Assembly (NCBI RefSeq): GCF_040712315.1
Contig: NC_134022.1
Coordinates: 5,828,001-5,892,000 of the forward strand
Source: Castanea sativa
Taxonomy: Eukaryota; Streptophyta; Magnoliopsida; Fagales; Fagaceae
Length of the DNA stretch: 64,000 bases
Direction of reading: 5' to 3'
The notes below the pieces were generated by a model. The model saw only the letters and a list, made by a program, of their open reading frames with translations, searched no databases and was not told the origin of the DNA. The position numbers and the translations under genes are program-made. Of this stretch, positions 48,224 through 59,820 are shown in pieces; the stretch's first letter is position 1; each line of letters starts with the position of its first letter.

Positions 48224-49023
48224 AATTAAGATTTTTTATTTTTTATATTATTTTTCATTCCTTTCAATTCATTCTCATCCATATGTTTTCATTTCTTTTT
48301 TTCTTGTTTTTCTCCTCCACACACGTGTCCAACCTATCTCTATCCCCCCGCCCCTTCTTTTATTTTCTTTTTCTCCCTCACATTCAAGAACATTCCCGAC
48401 TCTCTCTTTCATTCTCTAGCTCTCTCTTTCTTTTTCTTTTATTTATTTATTTTTACTTTTTCTATTTCTACTTGATTCTAGAACACTCTCTAGCATGATC
48501 TTTTGACTTTTATTTTCTTTCCTCTTCAGCTCACTTCACACACACACAACCGACATGGCCTTGGTCTATCTTTTTTTTTTTTTTTTCTTGTTCTGATTCA
48601 CTTTGTTGTTACAATGGAGCTTAGATAAGCTCTCATGCTCTTGATCTGTTGTTTTTGTTTTGATTTTAGATTTGTTGTTCTAATTAAATTTGTACTTTTC
48701 TCTGTTCTTGATTTGTTGTTTCTATTCTGATTTTAGATTGTGTTTGTGTTTTGATTGTGTTACCGTTTGAGAGAGAGATAGATGAACAAAGAAGAGAGGA
48801 GGAAAGAGAAAGAATTTTTTTTTTTTTTTAATTCAGCCGGGTATTTTTTTAAGATAAAATAATGGTTTGGAGGTGCTACAATATTCTCTAGATTAAGAGA
48901 ATTATTGTAGCACTTCAAAAAAAATTTGGAAAAGTTTTGGGTTTGGAGATGCTGTTAGAGCGTGAATAGTGAGCTTTTTTCTCCAAAAAGTAGAGATAGA
49001 ACATCTATTGTAGATGCTCTTAT
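48224..49023. other. Pyrimidine-rich intergenic sequence
   Basis: CT/T-rich (48285-48480) with several T tracts. ORFs there are Phe/Leu/Ser readings of the tracts. No gene. Confidence 0.5.
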
Positions 49024-49793
49024 AAGCAGGAACAGACCTAGGTGGAGGCCCAAGGGGGCCTGGCTCCTTGTCCAAAAATTTTTTTAGTTATTATATATTT
49101 CATTTTTGTAGTTGGGTCTCCTTCCAATCCAAATAACAACTATCCAATCCAAAATTTTTTAAAAAAATAATAAAAACATCCACAATGACGATTATATTTT
49201 AGTGTAAAAAAAAAAAAAAAACTATTTTTCCACTAAAGAACCAAAGAATCATGTGTTATTGAGGAAATTAAAGCTAATTTTTTTGTAACTACTGTAAACT
49301 GGTATAAATACTAGTTGATTGTAGCAAGTTGTTAAAAATAAAATACAATATTTTATTAATATTATATCTCTTTTTTCAATTAAAAAACTCAAATTCTCTC
49401 TCTTCCTATATTATTTTAATGAGTTGTTTATATTATTTTAAATGAAGTGATTAAAAAAAATATAAAAATATTTGATATTGGGTGTATTGTAAAGTGAGAT
49501 GGTAATATAGATAAAGTAGTTTTTTGAGGTGCTAAAAGCTAAAATTTTTAGCACCACCATTATGAATGCTCTAAACTAAAAAATCCTTAGCAGCCTAGTA
49601 TTAAAAAAAAAACATTATTTTGTTTTTGTTTTTGTCTTTGTTTGTAAATGTTTGCATTTTAATGTATTTAGAAACAAAAATTTTAGAGTATTTATAATTT
49701 TTTAATATTGTGTGGATGCCTATTTGGAGTTTTATTTTCTTTATACTCCAGCCCTAGCTACCTTAAAATCCTGGGCCCGTTTCTGCGTATAAC
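49024..49793. mobile_element. TIR element of about 770 bp, degenerate
   Basis: The left end TTATAAGCAGGAACAGACCT pairs with the inverted right end TTATACGCAGAAACGGGCCC at about 18 of 23 positions over the full arm. The interior is non-coding. The 399-bp MITE at 49794 is inserted exactly at its right end. Superfamily unknown. Confidence 0.42.
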
Positions 49794-50192
49794 GAACAAA
49801 ATTTCTCTCCAAACTATTTTGAAGAGAAACTCTTCAAAATTCTTATATATCTCTTTCTTAGGTAAGAATTTTGAAAATTTCACTGTTAAATTTCATGTTC
49901 TTTATGTTCTTAACATACATATCAAGTTTCGTTCAAATCAGATTTTATTTGCTATTTGATCAATAAACTTTGTTTTTATATACAATTTTAGATCACAAAA
50001 ACTTGAAATTCTTACACTTGTTTGAAGACATAGCAATTGATCTTTGATCTTCTTAAAATTTTGCAAGCATAAAGAATATAATAAGAACATGCAATCCAAC
50101 GGTTAGATTTTTAAAATTCATACCCAATATAAAAATATATAAGGAGTTTGAAGAGTTTCTCTCCAAGTTAGTTTGGAGAGAATCTTTGTTCA
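49794..50192. mobile_element. MITE family M3, copy 1 (399 bp, Mutator-like)
   Basis: Opens GAACAAAATTTCTCTCCAAA and closes GGAGAGAATCTTTGTTCA. Flanks GCGTATAAC (49785-49793) and GCGTATAAG (50193-50201) match at 8/9. Same length and content as the copy at 60915. The terminal repeat is itself palindromic (TCTCTCCAAA..TTTGGAGAGA). Confidence 0.85.
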
Positions 50193-50356
50193 GCGTATAA
50201 GCCCTTACCAACCCCTCATTAAATGAAATTCCATTATATAATTCTCCACATACTGTCATATAAATCCCTTTCCTCCATTCTAATTATAAGACACATACAT
50301 ATCCTCTCTTCTCCCCCCTTTTGAGTTTTAGTGAAATAAAGTTAATTTTGTCATAC

Positions 50357-51475
50357 TGTAAACACCCCCAATATTTTGGTCTTCCTGAGACTCAAGATAT
50401 TGAGCGAGTCTCACTCTTCATTTCTTAGGTCTTCTTATCTACCATACCTTTTGTACCTTCACCAAAAGCCTCCTCCTCCACCATGTGGATCTTGCATGCA
50501 GATATAATTCATTTTCCTAACTTGTATTTCATTTTGCTATAATTTTAATTTAAGATTAAATCATGCTAGTTGATTATTTAAATTCCATGAACATACTTGA
50601 ATGTTCTTGATATACTTAAATATTATTTATATGTGTCCTTTGAATGTTCTTGGTTGTTTATCACATGTTCATGTATAGCATCAACTTTGATCTTAAATTC
50701 ATATCCAAAATATGAAAAACATGTTAATTTCACAATTCTCTCAAATGCTTGAATCTAGGATATCACCATTCACACAAATTCACTATAATTTTATTTTTCA
50801 ATCCAAATGAGATGATGAATAAATGGAATTAGGGTTTATCACATGCACACTCGTTTAAATTCAAGCAAGTGGCATGCCATTTAAATTAAAGCAATAAATA
50901 TACAATTGATTGATAATATGTCGATTGATTAGATGATGTGCCATGAACATTGGCCACCATATATAGTTTAGAAGACCGGTATCACTAGGCAAAGTAGGTG
51001 CCTAACATCTTCTCTATCTTATGATAGCCTCTAAGCTTAGATCAGGGGTTAGTAATTAAATACTTATCCATGTAATTTTCAATTTTAGATTGTAGGCTTG
51101 TAGCTAAGAAACAAAGTCATGTACTTTATCTAGGGATGGCAATGGGGCGGGGTGGGGCGGAAGGATGGGATCTTCGTCCCCGCCCCGCATGGTTTTGTTT
51201 TGCCCCATTCCCGCCCTGTCCCGCATGACGGGAAAAACTTTCTCACTCCATCACCACCCCTTGGGGCCCCGCGAAGCCCCACCCCACCCCATAAAAACTC
51301 TACTTTTTTGTTTATTTGCCCTACAATTAATACAATTTTTTTAATAAAACCTATTTCATTAATAAAAATATGCTTGAAATTACAACTAAATTTATCCCAT
51401 CAAATCAAATCAATTTTTAGAAAAAATTGAATAATATATCCAAGCGTTATATTCAAGCGTTTAACAAGACAATCA

Positions 51476-51518
<43 letters not shown>

Positions 51519-52014
51519 CTCATAGTATAACACATAACAAAATAAAGGCAGAGAACCACATTGGGTAGAATAAAATGCTAATATTGATATGTTATTTAAA
51601 TAGTATGGTTTTAGGGTATGAAAAATTTACAATTATAATCCTTAGCAACTCGGGCAGGGCAGGGCGGGGGCGGGGTGGGTCTAAAAAGTCTAAACCCATC
51701 CCCGCCCTGCCTCGTGATGTGAGACTAAAATCTTGCCCCATCCCCGCCCCATCACCTTTGCGAGGCGGGGAAAACCCAAACGGGGCAAAGCGGGGGAGGG
51801 GCGGGTTAAGCGGGACGGGACAAAATTGTCATCCCTAACTTTATCGTAGATTGTATCTAGGATCAAAGTTGTGTAATTTCTTATGATCATTGTACATTCA
51901 TTCTCAAATCAATAAAATGATAAATTTTTCAGTTGTGGTTTTTTTTAATTTTTTTTTCCAGTAATTAAATAAGTGGCAACTATATTGTAAAACTCTTATT
52001 TTAGGAGAAAAATG
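50357..52014 (+). mobile_element. Gypsy-like LTR with a nested hAT element
   Basis: Begins TGTAAACACCCCCAATATTT, the kind of opening seen in Tat/Ogre-type Ty3/gypsy LTRs. Near 51971 AAGTGGCAACTATATTGTAA resembles the primer-binding area that follows such LTRs. A related fragment lies at 31540-31795. The hAT-type element at 51131-51837 interrupts it, and the copia solo LTR starts at 52015 right behind it. No gag-pol is present. Borders are approximate. Confidence 0.42.
51131..51837. mobile_element. hAT-type non-autonomous element, GC-rich ends
   Basis: 707 bp from TAGGGATGGCAATGGGGCGG to TTGTCATCCCTA, flanked by a perfect 8-bp duplication ACTTTATC (51123-51130 and 51838-51845), the hAT signature. 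The subterminal 170 bp on both sides are extremely G+C-rich (GGGGCGGGG-type repeats), in sharp contrast to the AT-rich middle, which holds an A tract of about 40 (51478-51517). No transposase. Confidence 0.88.
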
Positions 52015-52859
52015 TGTTAGGTTCTTAGTACTTAGGAACTAATGTATTAGAACTCTAATGTGTATTGTTGGCAAACTATGATCAAAACAGGTGTTTAGTT
52101 TTGTTTTAGTCTTGCTCAAAGTATGTCATTCATGTAAAGTTAGAATCGAGTTAACTGCAGAAGTTATTGTGCAATTCTGCCTGACTCGATCGATCGAGAA
52201 TTAGACTCAACCGATCGAAAGTCGTATAGATTGTTTTTTCTGCAGAATTTCCAACTCAGCCCTAAGCTCATATGACGTGTAGGGTTTTATGTTTTGCCCT
52301 AGGTATAAAAGGCAAACCCTAATCACGTTTTTGAGCTTGATCATATTGCTGTTTGTGTGAATCTCTTGTGAGATCTAAGAGGTGCTTGCCTTCACACAAG
52401 CTTAGGATTATCAAGAAGGAGATTTCCTCAAGAGCTTGATGATCATTCAGTTGCTGCCGTAAAAGCTTAAATATACACAAGCGGGAGTGCTTGTACTTGC
52501 TGGAGAATCCAAGAAAGAAGGAGTCCGTGGTCTCGAAGCTTGCACGTGGTTGTGTCAGTAAGTTTTCTACTGGTGGGTAGCAATAGGATGTTAGTGGTCT
52601 AAGTTGTTATTGTACAAACTTTGATTCTTTCATAGTGGATTCAGTTTTACCTTGAGGATAGCTAAGTTAAATCCTCCCCAGGTTTTTTACCGGTTTGGTT
52701 TTCCTGGGTCATCATATCTTTGTATTTTTATATTCCGCACTTTACATTGATATGATTATATGATTATGTTAACCTAGATCTAGAATTTGGACTAAGTAAT
52801 AACTTGGCTTGTGAACTAGGTTAATCCAATTGTGCTTTAAGGGGTTTAAAATACGTACA
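52015..52859 (+). mobile_element. Solo LTR, Ty1/copia type (copy 2)
   Basis: 845-bp LTR, TGTTAGG to GTACA, with a perfect 5-bp TSD AAATG (52010-52014 and 52860-52864). TATA box TATAAAA at 52304. Homologous over its whole length and in the same orientation as 3084-3948, with the conserved TTTTTTACCGG U5 block near 52684. No internal domain. Confidence 0.88.
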
Positions 52860-52864
52860 AAATG

Positions 52865-55560
52865 TAATCAATTTAACCACCATTTTGAAAGACACCAACG
52901 TGAACCCACCCATTCACAAGGGTTTGGCCCAAATAATCAATTCAAATGAGCTAGGAGCACTGTTTCTCATGCATTCATATTTACTTGATCTTATTGTACT
53001 TGTTTCTTATTTCATACATATTTCTTCTTGTGTTACACTGCAGGGTCTAACCTATCTTGTGCAATTGTTTTAGGTTATTGGTTTTAAGTTCAAGTTTTCA
53101 TGTCAATCTTTAGAGTTAATTGTGAGTCCTTTGTTGGTCTTAAGTTTCCAACTCACAATTAAGTCTAGATTCTGTATAGGTGTGTTTTGTCACAAAATAG
53201 CCAAATGGGAAGATTGAAAAGTCCATGTTTAATTGGTTTTATTTAGTAAAACATTCATATGTATGTTTTAGTATTTTTAATATATCTTTCTAGGAGTTAA
53301 TTGTATTTGAGCCTCTCTACACTTACAAAGGCTACATTTAGAGACAACTCGTGATCTTAGGCGACTTGCTTAACTCGCAAGTGACACGTGGCAAAAGAAA
53401 TAGATTAAAGTGCTTTTTGGTGGTTTTTCATTGGTGCTTCAATGGAGGTGTCTCCGGTAAGCTAGGAGGGGAAAGTAGTCAGAGAAGTTACTTGCTAACT
53501 AGAACTTAGAGGGCTCAAGTACAGTAGGGTTATGGGCTTGGATGGTCCATATATAGTATTCATTTGTACTGTAACTATCTTACCTAGTGGAGATTTCCAA
53601 TTGTGTGGTTGTGGGAGACGTTTATCCGCTTGAGTTTCGGGATTTCCTCTTCCAAATCACTTCCTTGTTTTTAGTGTTGGTTTGATTTCTTGTACTGTAC
53701 TTCCAAATTGCTATTTATATGCTTCAATTATAGTAGCTTTACATTTGTTATATGGAAATTGGTTAGATCACTACATTGGATACATTAGTTGTTTTATACT
53801 AAAAGTGATTAAGCCGAAAAATTGTGTTTTAGGGTTCTAAATACATGCTAGGGTAATATTAGCGTTTTTTTAATAACAAAATCAAATATCCACAAACCGT
53901 AACAGAAAAACCTAAAACATCAAAACAAAAGCAAATGTAACCCAAATACCTAAATCTATACCAATCAAACTAAAATACCAAAAAACTAAGTCATATTTCA
54001 TACCTAGATCTAAGAAAGGGAAAACAATTATCAAAGGAAATTTAGACGATATGAATGGTGGTAAGTAAATGGCCTAATCAATGGAGTTAATGGCACTTAG
54101 ATTTCTCTTCCTCAATTCTTGTGTGTGTGTGTGTGTCTCTCTCTCTCTCTCTCTCTCTCATTTGTATTTAGACTAGTTAGTTTTTTTAATTTAAGAAAGA
54201 AACTTTTAAATGGTGTTTTAATGTTTCATAACTCTTCACTTTTAACATGTAAACATGGTAGAAGACAGATAAATTTTGATGAATCCTCAACGATGGATCG
54301 ATTGGGCTTTTTTGACTTTAAACTGTCTTCATGACAGAAGTTTAAGTAGGTTTTTTTTTTTCCCTTAGGGCCAAACAGACTTAATTTTAGGACTTTACTC
54401 TCTCTCAATTTTTGTTTTTATTTATAGTATTATATTAGACAGGTATTTAAGATTTTATTCAATTTTTTTTTTCATAGTTACAATGTGAAGGAAAAATTCA
54501 AATTCTAAATATATCTCGTTGGAAATACCACAGGTGTCAAAAGGACTATCAACGATTAAGGTTTTTGGCATGGGGCAATATCTTTTAATTCAGAAGTCTA
54601 TCTGAAGGCACACGGCACACATAACCCTTTATCAAAAACTAGTACAAGAATGACAGGTTCTTCGTCACATTTGATATGATATTCAAGCAATAAAGATTAA
54701 AAACTAGCTGCTGTCAGCCCTAGACGGAAAGTGCAAGATTCCTAAGAAAAATTCCAATTTTTTAATTAAAAAAAAAAAAAGGAATTATAGACTCCTCTGG
54801 TTTCCCTTGAGAGGCATATTCGATTTGTCACGCCAATTAGTTTTAGTTTCATTGACCACATGCATGTTGATGTGGTGGTTTTCTCAAGTTGTTTGGTTGT
54901 GTTGAGAGGGACCAGAGGATTAGCAAAATTCGGCAACTTTACGCTAATAAAAGTTGGTTACATCAACATATATAGATGCAGTGAAGTAATTGCAAGAAAG
55001 CTCAAAGATAGGAGATTGATGTGCTTAATCCCAACAACTTTAGGTAGGAAATTAGTAATTTAGTTCCATACCCACCTTATGCCAAATTAGACTATTTCAT
55101 TGTGAATGACATATATTGGACTTCACCAATCTAGAAAGTGACTGGCAATGGACGTACGTATTTCATCAACATATGTTAAGGGCCTTTATTTAATTATTAA
55201 AATGAAAACGTTATGGGCTTTTACAAATATTAATTTTAGATATAGATGTGGGTATCAATTTGGTCTAAGAACTTCTGATTTACACATTCAATCCTAGAAA
55301 AATTAACCATTCAACTAAATTTTTTTGTCTAAACCTAATCACATGATGTACAGTTTTTTTTTTTTTTTTAAAAAAAAATCATATCATCAATAATTTTTTT
55401 TATGACATTGTTAACCTCAAAAGATTACACAATTAATTAGAAATCACATTTCATGAAGTGTAGCTCACTAGTTTGAATCTTTCATTTCCCCTTTCCCCAA
55501 TTATGCAAAATACTGAAAATTCAGGTGAGGATATTGGAAAATTTTCTCTACCAACATTGG
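52865..55560. other. Intergenic, no gene supported
   Basis: A GT/TC compound microsatellite lies at about 54119-54159 and an A tract near 54769. No ORF with a domain on either strand. Confidence 0.5.
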
Positions 55561-56115
55561 TTCCTTGAGGATCCACTCTGTTTGTTATTCTAGGTTGAAT
55601 GACAAATTTGGTTGTAAATTGTAATCTTTACAAAAGTTACATTGTAATTTTTATTTAAATTCATTGAGAATATTTCAACCTCTCCAATTGCCATATATAT
55701 GTACTTGAGAGGAGTTTACCACCTAACACAAGATCACCAACAATGTTGTTGGAGTATTCTGAAACCATTGAGACATTGCACAATCTTCAAGTGACCTTGA
55801 AGTAACCAAGAGATTGGTTTGGCAATTGATGATCAACTTTCGGCACAAAATCACTGTGAAGACTAAAATCTAGTTCAACAGTATAAGTAGAAGCAGAGAG
55901 TTTGGATACTCTGTCTATTACTTCTATTGTGGGTTTTTCTTGATTGCATTTATATATGTTACACTTGATTAATTAACTATTCAATTGAATAACTAATAAA
56001 ATTAATTGTAAGTTAGACTAGGGTCTAAACAACAATTTTTTCTCACTTGGATATCTGGTTCTCAACTTCTGATAGGAGTCCGAGGACAGAAGCACTCATA
56101 AATATTTGAGCCTCG
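55561..56115 (+). repeat. Possible LTR-retrotransposon leader remnant
   Basis: Transcript-leader-like text ending in ACAATTTTTTCTCACTTGG, after which one would expect a tRNA-Met primer site. TGGATATCTGGTTCTC here is only a weak match. GGAGTCCGAGGACAGAAG downstream resembles copia leader sequence. No coding domains are adjacent. Confidence 0.3.
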
Positions 56116-56667
56116 AGAAATTTTAGATTGATATCATTTTAAAGTTATGAGTAATATAACATAAATTATATGAATAATATATATCACTAAAAATAAGAAA
56201 ATTTAATAGAAAATATAATAGATGGATTATTTTATTATTAATCTTATGTTTAAAGGGTGAATTGTTCAAATTAAATTTCTAATACAAAATTGATATCTGG
56301 GTTAAAATTCAACGTCAATACTTTTTTTTTTTGTTGATAAACTTCAACGTCAATACTTAATGCTTATATATCCTGGTAAAAATTGTCAATGTTTAGCTGC
56401 CGTCCCTACCGATTAACCAAAAAGAAATTTACTTTTTCAACAACATGTATTCGCTTTGAGGAAGAAACAAAAAAAATAAAAAATAAAAAATAACAATAAC
56501 AACAACTACATACATTCGTAAAGAACTAGGGACAGCATGTTGAATTGGTCCTGTAACCAAATGAACATTTGCTGTTGAATTGGTACAGTTACCAAGTTTT
56601 ACGGTGGTTAATTATATGCAATATATAGTGAAAAATAAAAATAAAAAAAAGCCCACTTAACTTAACA
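56116..56667. other. AT-rich intergenic sequence, nothing recognised
   Basis: No gene. A short direct repeat (AACGTCAATACTT, near 56310 and 56346) flanks a T tract. Confidence 0.5.
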
Positions 56668-57696
56668 CCTGCTTTGTTTGTTTCAATAATAATGTTTTCT
56701 AAAAAATGAATCATTTTCCAAAAAGCATTTTCTATAAAACTATCTCATTTTTCTATATTTTGTAGTAACCTTAAATAAGTTGAAAAACAATTTCATAACT
56801 TCCATTATTTAACGTGCTATGAAATAAAGTTGTTTTCCAAATAAAGTTAGTGGAAATTTTTTTAAAAAAATAAGCTATGTTTTTATGTTGACTAAAAATA
56901 ATTTTCCTTTGACTCATTTTTTCTTATGTTACCAAACACCGAAAAAAACGAAAAATCATCTTTACACAAGATTTTCTATTGAAACAAATAGAGCGTTACT
57001 ACTGAATTATAAGAAGAACACGTATTGTCACTTAGTTGTAAGCCATGATAATAGGGAACCCAGTGTGCTTGAACAGTAAAGAATTGAAATCATAAAAAAT
57101 CAAAAGTGATGAAAAAAATATTGGAAAATCAAAGAGAGAAAATAAATAACGTAATAATCTATGTTATTCATGAACATGTGTATTAACGCCTGCTTTATTT
57201 GTTTCAGTAATAATGTTTTCTAAAAAATGAGTCATTTTTTAAAAAGTATTTTCTATAAAACTATCTTATTTTTTTATATTTTGTAGTAACCTTAAATGAG
57301 TTAACAAAATAATCTCATAATTTCCATTATTTATGGTGCTGTGGAATAAAGTTGTTTTCCAAATAAAGTTTATGGGAAACAACCTTTAAAAATAAGCTAT
57401 ACTTTTATGTTAATTAAATATAGTTTTTCTTTGATTCATTTTTTATTATGCTATCAAATACCAAAAAATACGAAAGACTATTGTAAGCCATGATAATACG
57501 AAAGACTATTCCATTATTTATTATGTACTGTCACTTAGTTGTAAGCCATGATAATAGGGAACCCAGTGTGCTTGAACAGTAAAGAATTAAAATCATAAAA
57601 AAAATCAAAAGTGATGGAAAAAATTATTGGAAAATCAAAGAGAGAGAAAATAAATAACGCAATAATCTATGTTATTCATGGACACGTGTATTATTG
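56668..57696 (+). repeat. Tandem duplication of about 520 bp next to the SAUR gene
   Basis: Unit 1 (56668-57188) and unit 2 (57189-57696) align along their full length, both beginning CCTGCTTT.TTTGTTTCA and ending GTTATTCATG.ACA.GTGTATTA. Inside unit 1 the inverted ends GCTTTGTTTGTTTCA and TGAAACAAATAGAGC mark a MITE of about 330 bp. In unit 2 its right end is replaced by a small rearrangement with an internal repeat (GTAAGCCATGATAATA twice). The array ends about 115 bp beyond the SAUR stop codon and so may affect its 3' end. Confidence 0.85.
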
Positions 57697-57810
57697 CGAG
57701 TTTAGGATATATAGTATAAAAATTTCCTTTACAGAGGGACACCGACAAACTCAAAGTTAGTACAGTACCTCTACATATATGTATGTTTTTGTGCGTTCCT
57801 CCTGATCTAG

Positions 57811-58191
57811 CTAGTAATCTTGAGAATAGAAATCAATTATCTCCTTGAGGTTGAGCTTAAACAAAGAAGAACAATCATTATACAACAACCACAACATGTG
57901 CTCGAACAAAATCGCATCCACATCCACGAAAATCACCCTCTTCTTGCTCCTATGATCCACAACGCAATTCTTCTCCTGATCATTCTTCTTCATCATCTCA
58001 ATCAAAACCCGAAAGGGGTTTTCTTCTAGCACAAATGGATCCACCAAGAACTCTCTCTTCTCCTTCCCGACCACCACGGTCACTTGATGCCCCGACTCCT
58101 CGAACCCCTCTTTGGTTAAAGGCCGGTAGCGTAACCGGGACCCCGTGTAGCGCCTCTTCAAGATAGTCACCGGCAAGACCAAGCAATCCAT
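57811..58191 (-). CDS. SAUR: SAUR-like small auxin-responsive protein
   Basis: 126-residue intronless protein of the SAUR family (auxin-inducible domain, Pfam Auxin_inducible). Known SAURs act near the plasma membrane and nucleus by inhibiting PP2C-D phosphatases, which raises H+-ATPase activity and cell expansion. Visible: a short N-terminus with a basic patch (KRRYTGSRLRYR, residues 12-23); the core with VVVGKEKREFLVDPFVLEEN at about 39-58, then PFRVLIEMM; the second block with FEHMLWLLYNDCSSLF and KEIIDFYSQDY at the end. The sequence VDPFVLEENPFRVL points to a divergent SAUR subgroup, not the classical 'YLNHPLFQ' type. The ATG is at 58191-58189 and the stop is TAG. The frame is clean with no lesions. 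Transcript stability in this family is often governed by 3'-UTR elements; here the 3' side runs straight into a tandem duplication. Confidence 0.9.
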   Translation of the reverse strand: MDCLVLPVTILKRRYTGSRLRYRPLTKEGFEESGHQVTVVVGKEKREFLVDPFVLEENPFRVLIEMMKKNDQEKNCVVDHRSKKRVIFVDVDAILFEHMLWLLYNDCSSLFKLNLKEIIDFYSQDY

Positions 58192-58351
58192 TAAAAAACT
58201 AGAGAAAAACCAAGACTAAAACTATGGGGGAAATGGTCATAAAATGTGTATCAAGAATAGGTGAGTGAGAGGATATATATATGTAGGCTTATAAATATAT
58301 TACGTATGTGTGTGTATTTGTGGGTTTCTTTGGTGTTGGGCTATGTTGGTG

Positions 58352-58366
58352 TTTTATATATATAAG
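58352..58366 (-). promoter_or_regulatory. Likely TATA box of the SAUR gene
   Basis: On the minus strand CTTATATATATAAAAC, about 160 bp before the ATG. This would give a leader of about 130 nt. A second AT-rich candidate lies near 58288-58300. Confidence 0.5.
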
Positions 58367-59115
58367 TTGGCTTGTTAGGAAGTGGAAGCGAAGGAAAGTG
58401 ATTAGGAAGAGAGATTGAAAGTGAGGAATTGAATTGAACAGGAGTATAGGACAAAGGCAACGGCTAGAGAGAAAAAGAAATAATTAAGAAAGAGTAATTT
58501 TATATATATATATAACCAATGAAAGAAGCATGTATTGGGTGTAATGGTATATATGTGGCTATGTGGGATTTGATGTTTCAGGCTTTGCTGGCAATTAATA
58601 GAGAGCCGTTGGTGTGCTACACTGCTACGTAGTAGTAGTGAGGAAGAATCTTTGGGGAGTTAGGAATTGGAATACGACTGCCGACTTAAGAGGACCACAG
58701 CTGGTTTAATTGCGCGTGTAACGCGTATCATATAATTAGAGCTCCCACGACTTAATTGGTTTTTGTTTTTGTTTCATTTTTGGGTGATTGTGTGCCCGCT
58801 CCATTTGTAGTGGAACCCATATGAGACCCACTATATGTGATGATAATCAGGCGTCAATCATACTTAATTTCATAATTTGTCAAGTGTTTGACAAAAATTA
58901 GTGAGCCGGTAATGGACAAAAATGTCAACCACTCACCATCGCACAAATCAAAAAGTTATAAAATTAAGTGTGCAATTGGGTATTTCTAGAATTATTCTAT
59001 AATCACCATCTCATAAACTGATAAATTATATGTTTGCACAATTCAATCCAGCCCTACATGATAAGGTAGTTATATATGCTCAATATACATAACAAATTTA
59101 CTCACGTTTGAGAAT
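58367..59115. other. SAUR upstream region, no other gene
   Basis: Promoter-side DNA of the SAUR gene, with a TA tract near 58502-58515. No TGTCTC auxin-response element was noticed by eye. Nothing else recognised. Confidence 0.4.
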
Positions 59116-59476
59116 AATGTTAGAGATACAAGTTATTTTACAAAAAATTTTACAAAATGCTGATGTGATGAGTAATTATTGGTAAATGAAAAAGTGATAT
59201 TAATGGTGGACTTAGATGAAAACCAATACGAGGTTGGCTGCATCAATATTTTGTAAAAGAAAAATGATATGTTCACAATATTTTTATAATATTTTTACAA
59301 CAAATTCTAAGTAACATGTTATTACTAGTTGTTATTGTTAGAACAAAAAAGTAATCTTAGTATTAGGTTCAAATTTAAATCAATAACAACTAACCATCTA
59401 TTTGTTGTGAAAATGTTGTAGATGTAACACTTATCTTTTGTAAAAATGTTATAAAATAGTTTATGACTGTAACATT
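59116..59476. mobile_element. Outer MITE carrying a nested MITE
   Basis: Left end TAATGTTAGAGATACAAGTT; inverted right end AATGTTACAGTCATAAACTA. Both continue into ATTTTA.AA..TTTTACAAAA. The MITE at 59259-59435 sits inside it. No TSD of the outer element was found. Confidence 0.6.
59259..59435 (-). mobile_element. MITE family M1, copy D, nested
   Basis: 177-bp member in inverse orientation, GAAAAATGATATGTTCACAA to GTAACACTTATC. It is flanked by a perfect 10-bp duplication TTTTGTAAAA (59249-59258 and 59436-59445). The target lay inside an older MITE, which gives an insertion order. Confidence 0.85.
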
Positions 59477-59820
59477 TTAAATAAATTATGAGTTTTAATT
59501 AGTTTAAAAATAATTTTGTTGGTGTTTTTATTTGAAGATAAAAATTTGCTGGCCTGACGCGTGAGACAATAAGATTAGATTTGGTCCCATACAATGCTTC
59601 CATGTCCGCTCCACTTTGAGTCTTTGACGTTACTTTGAAATGTTTTTTTTTTTTTTTATATAAATTTTATTCAGCTAAAAAGAAAAGTATTTTTATTTTT
59701 GATCAACAAATTCATTTGTATTAAACATGTAATCAGTAAACCACCTACTACCGATCTACTACTCTTCACTAGCCCAGAAGATAATCAAGCTAGCAATACT
59801 ATTATGTAAAAAGAATTCAA
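59477..59820. other. Intergenic, nothing recognised
   Basis: T tract near 59644-59658 and no gene. Confidence 0.5.

Noticed and set aside
51152..51838. CpG island or Pro/Gly-rich proteins at 51152-51430 and 51575-51838
   Set aside because: The G+C-rich DNA is the subterminal array of a hAT element with an exact 8-bp TSD; the ORFs read through it.
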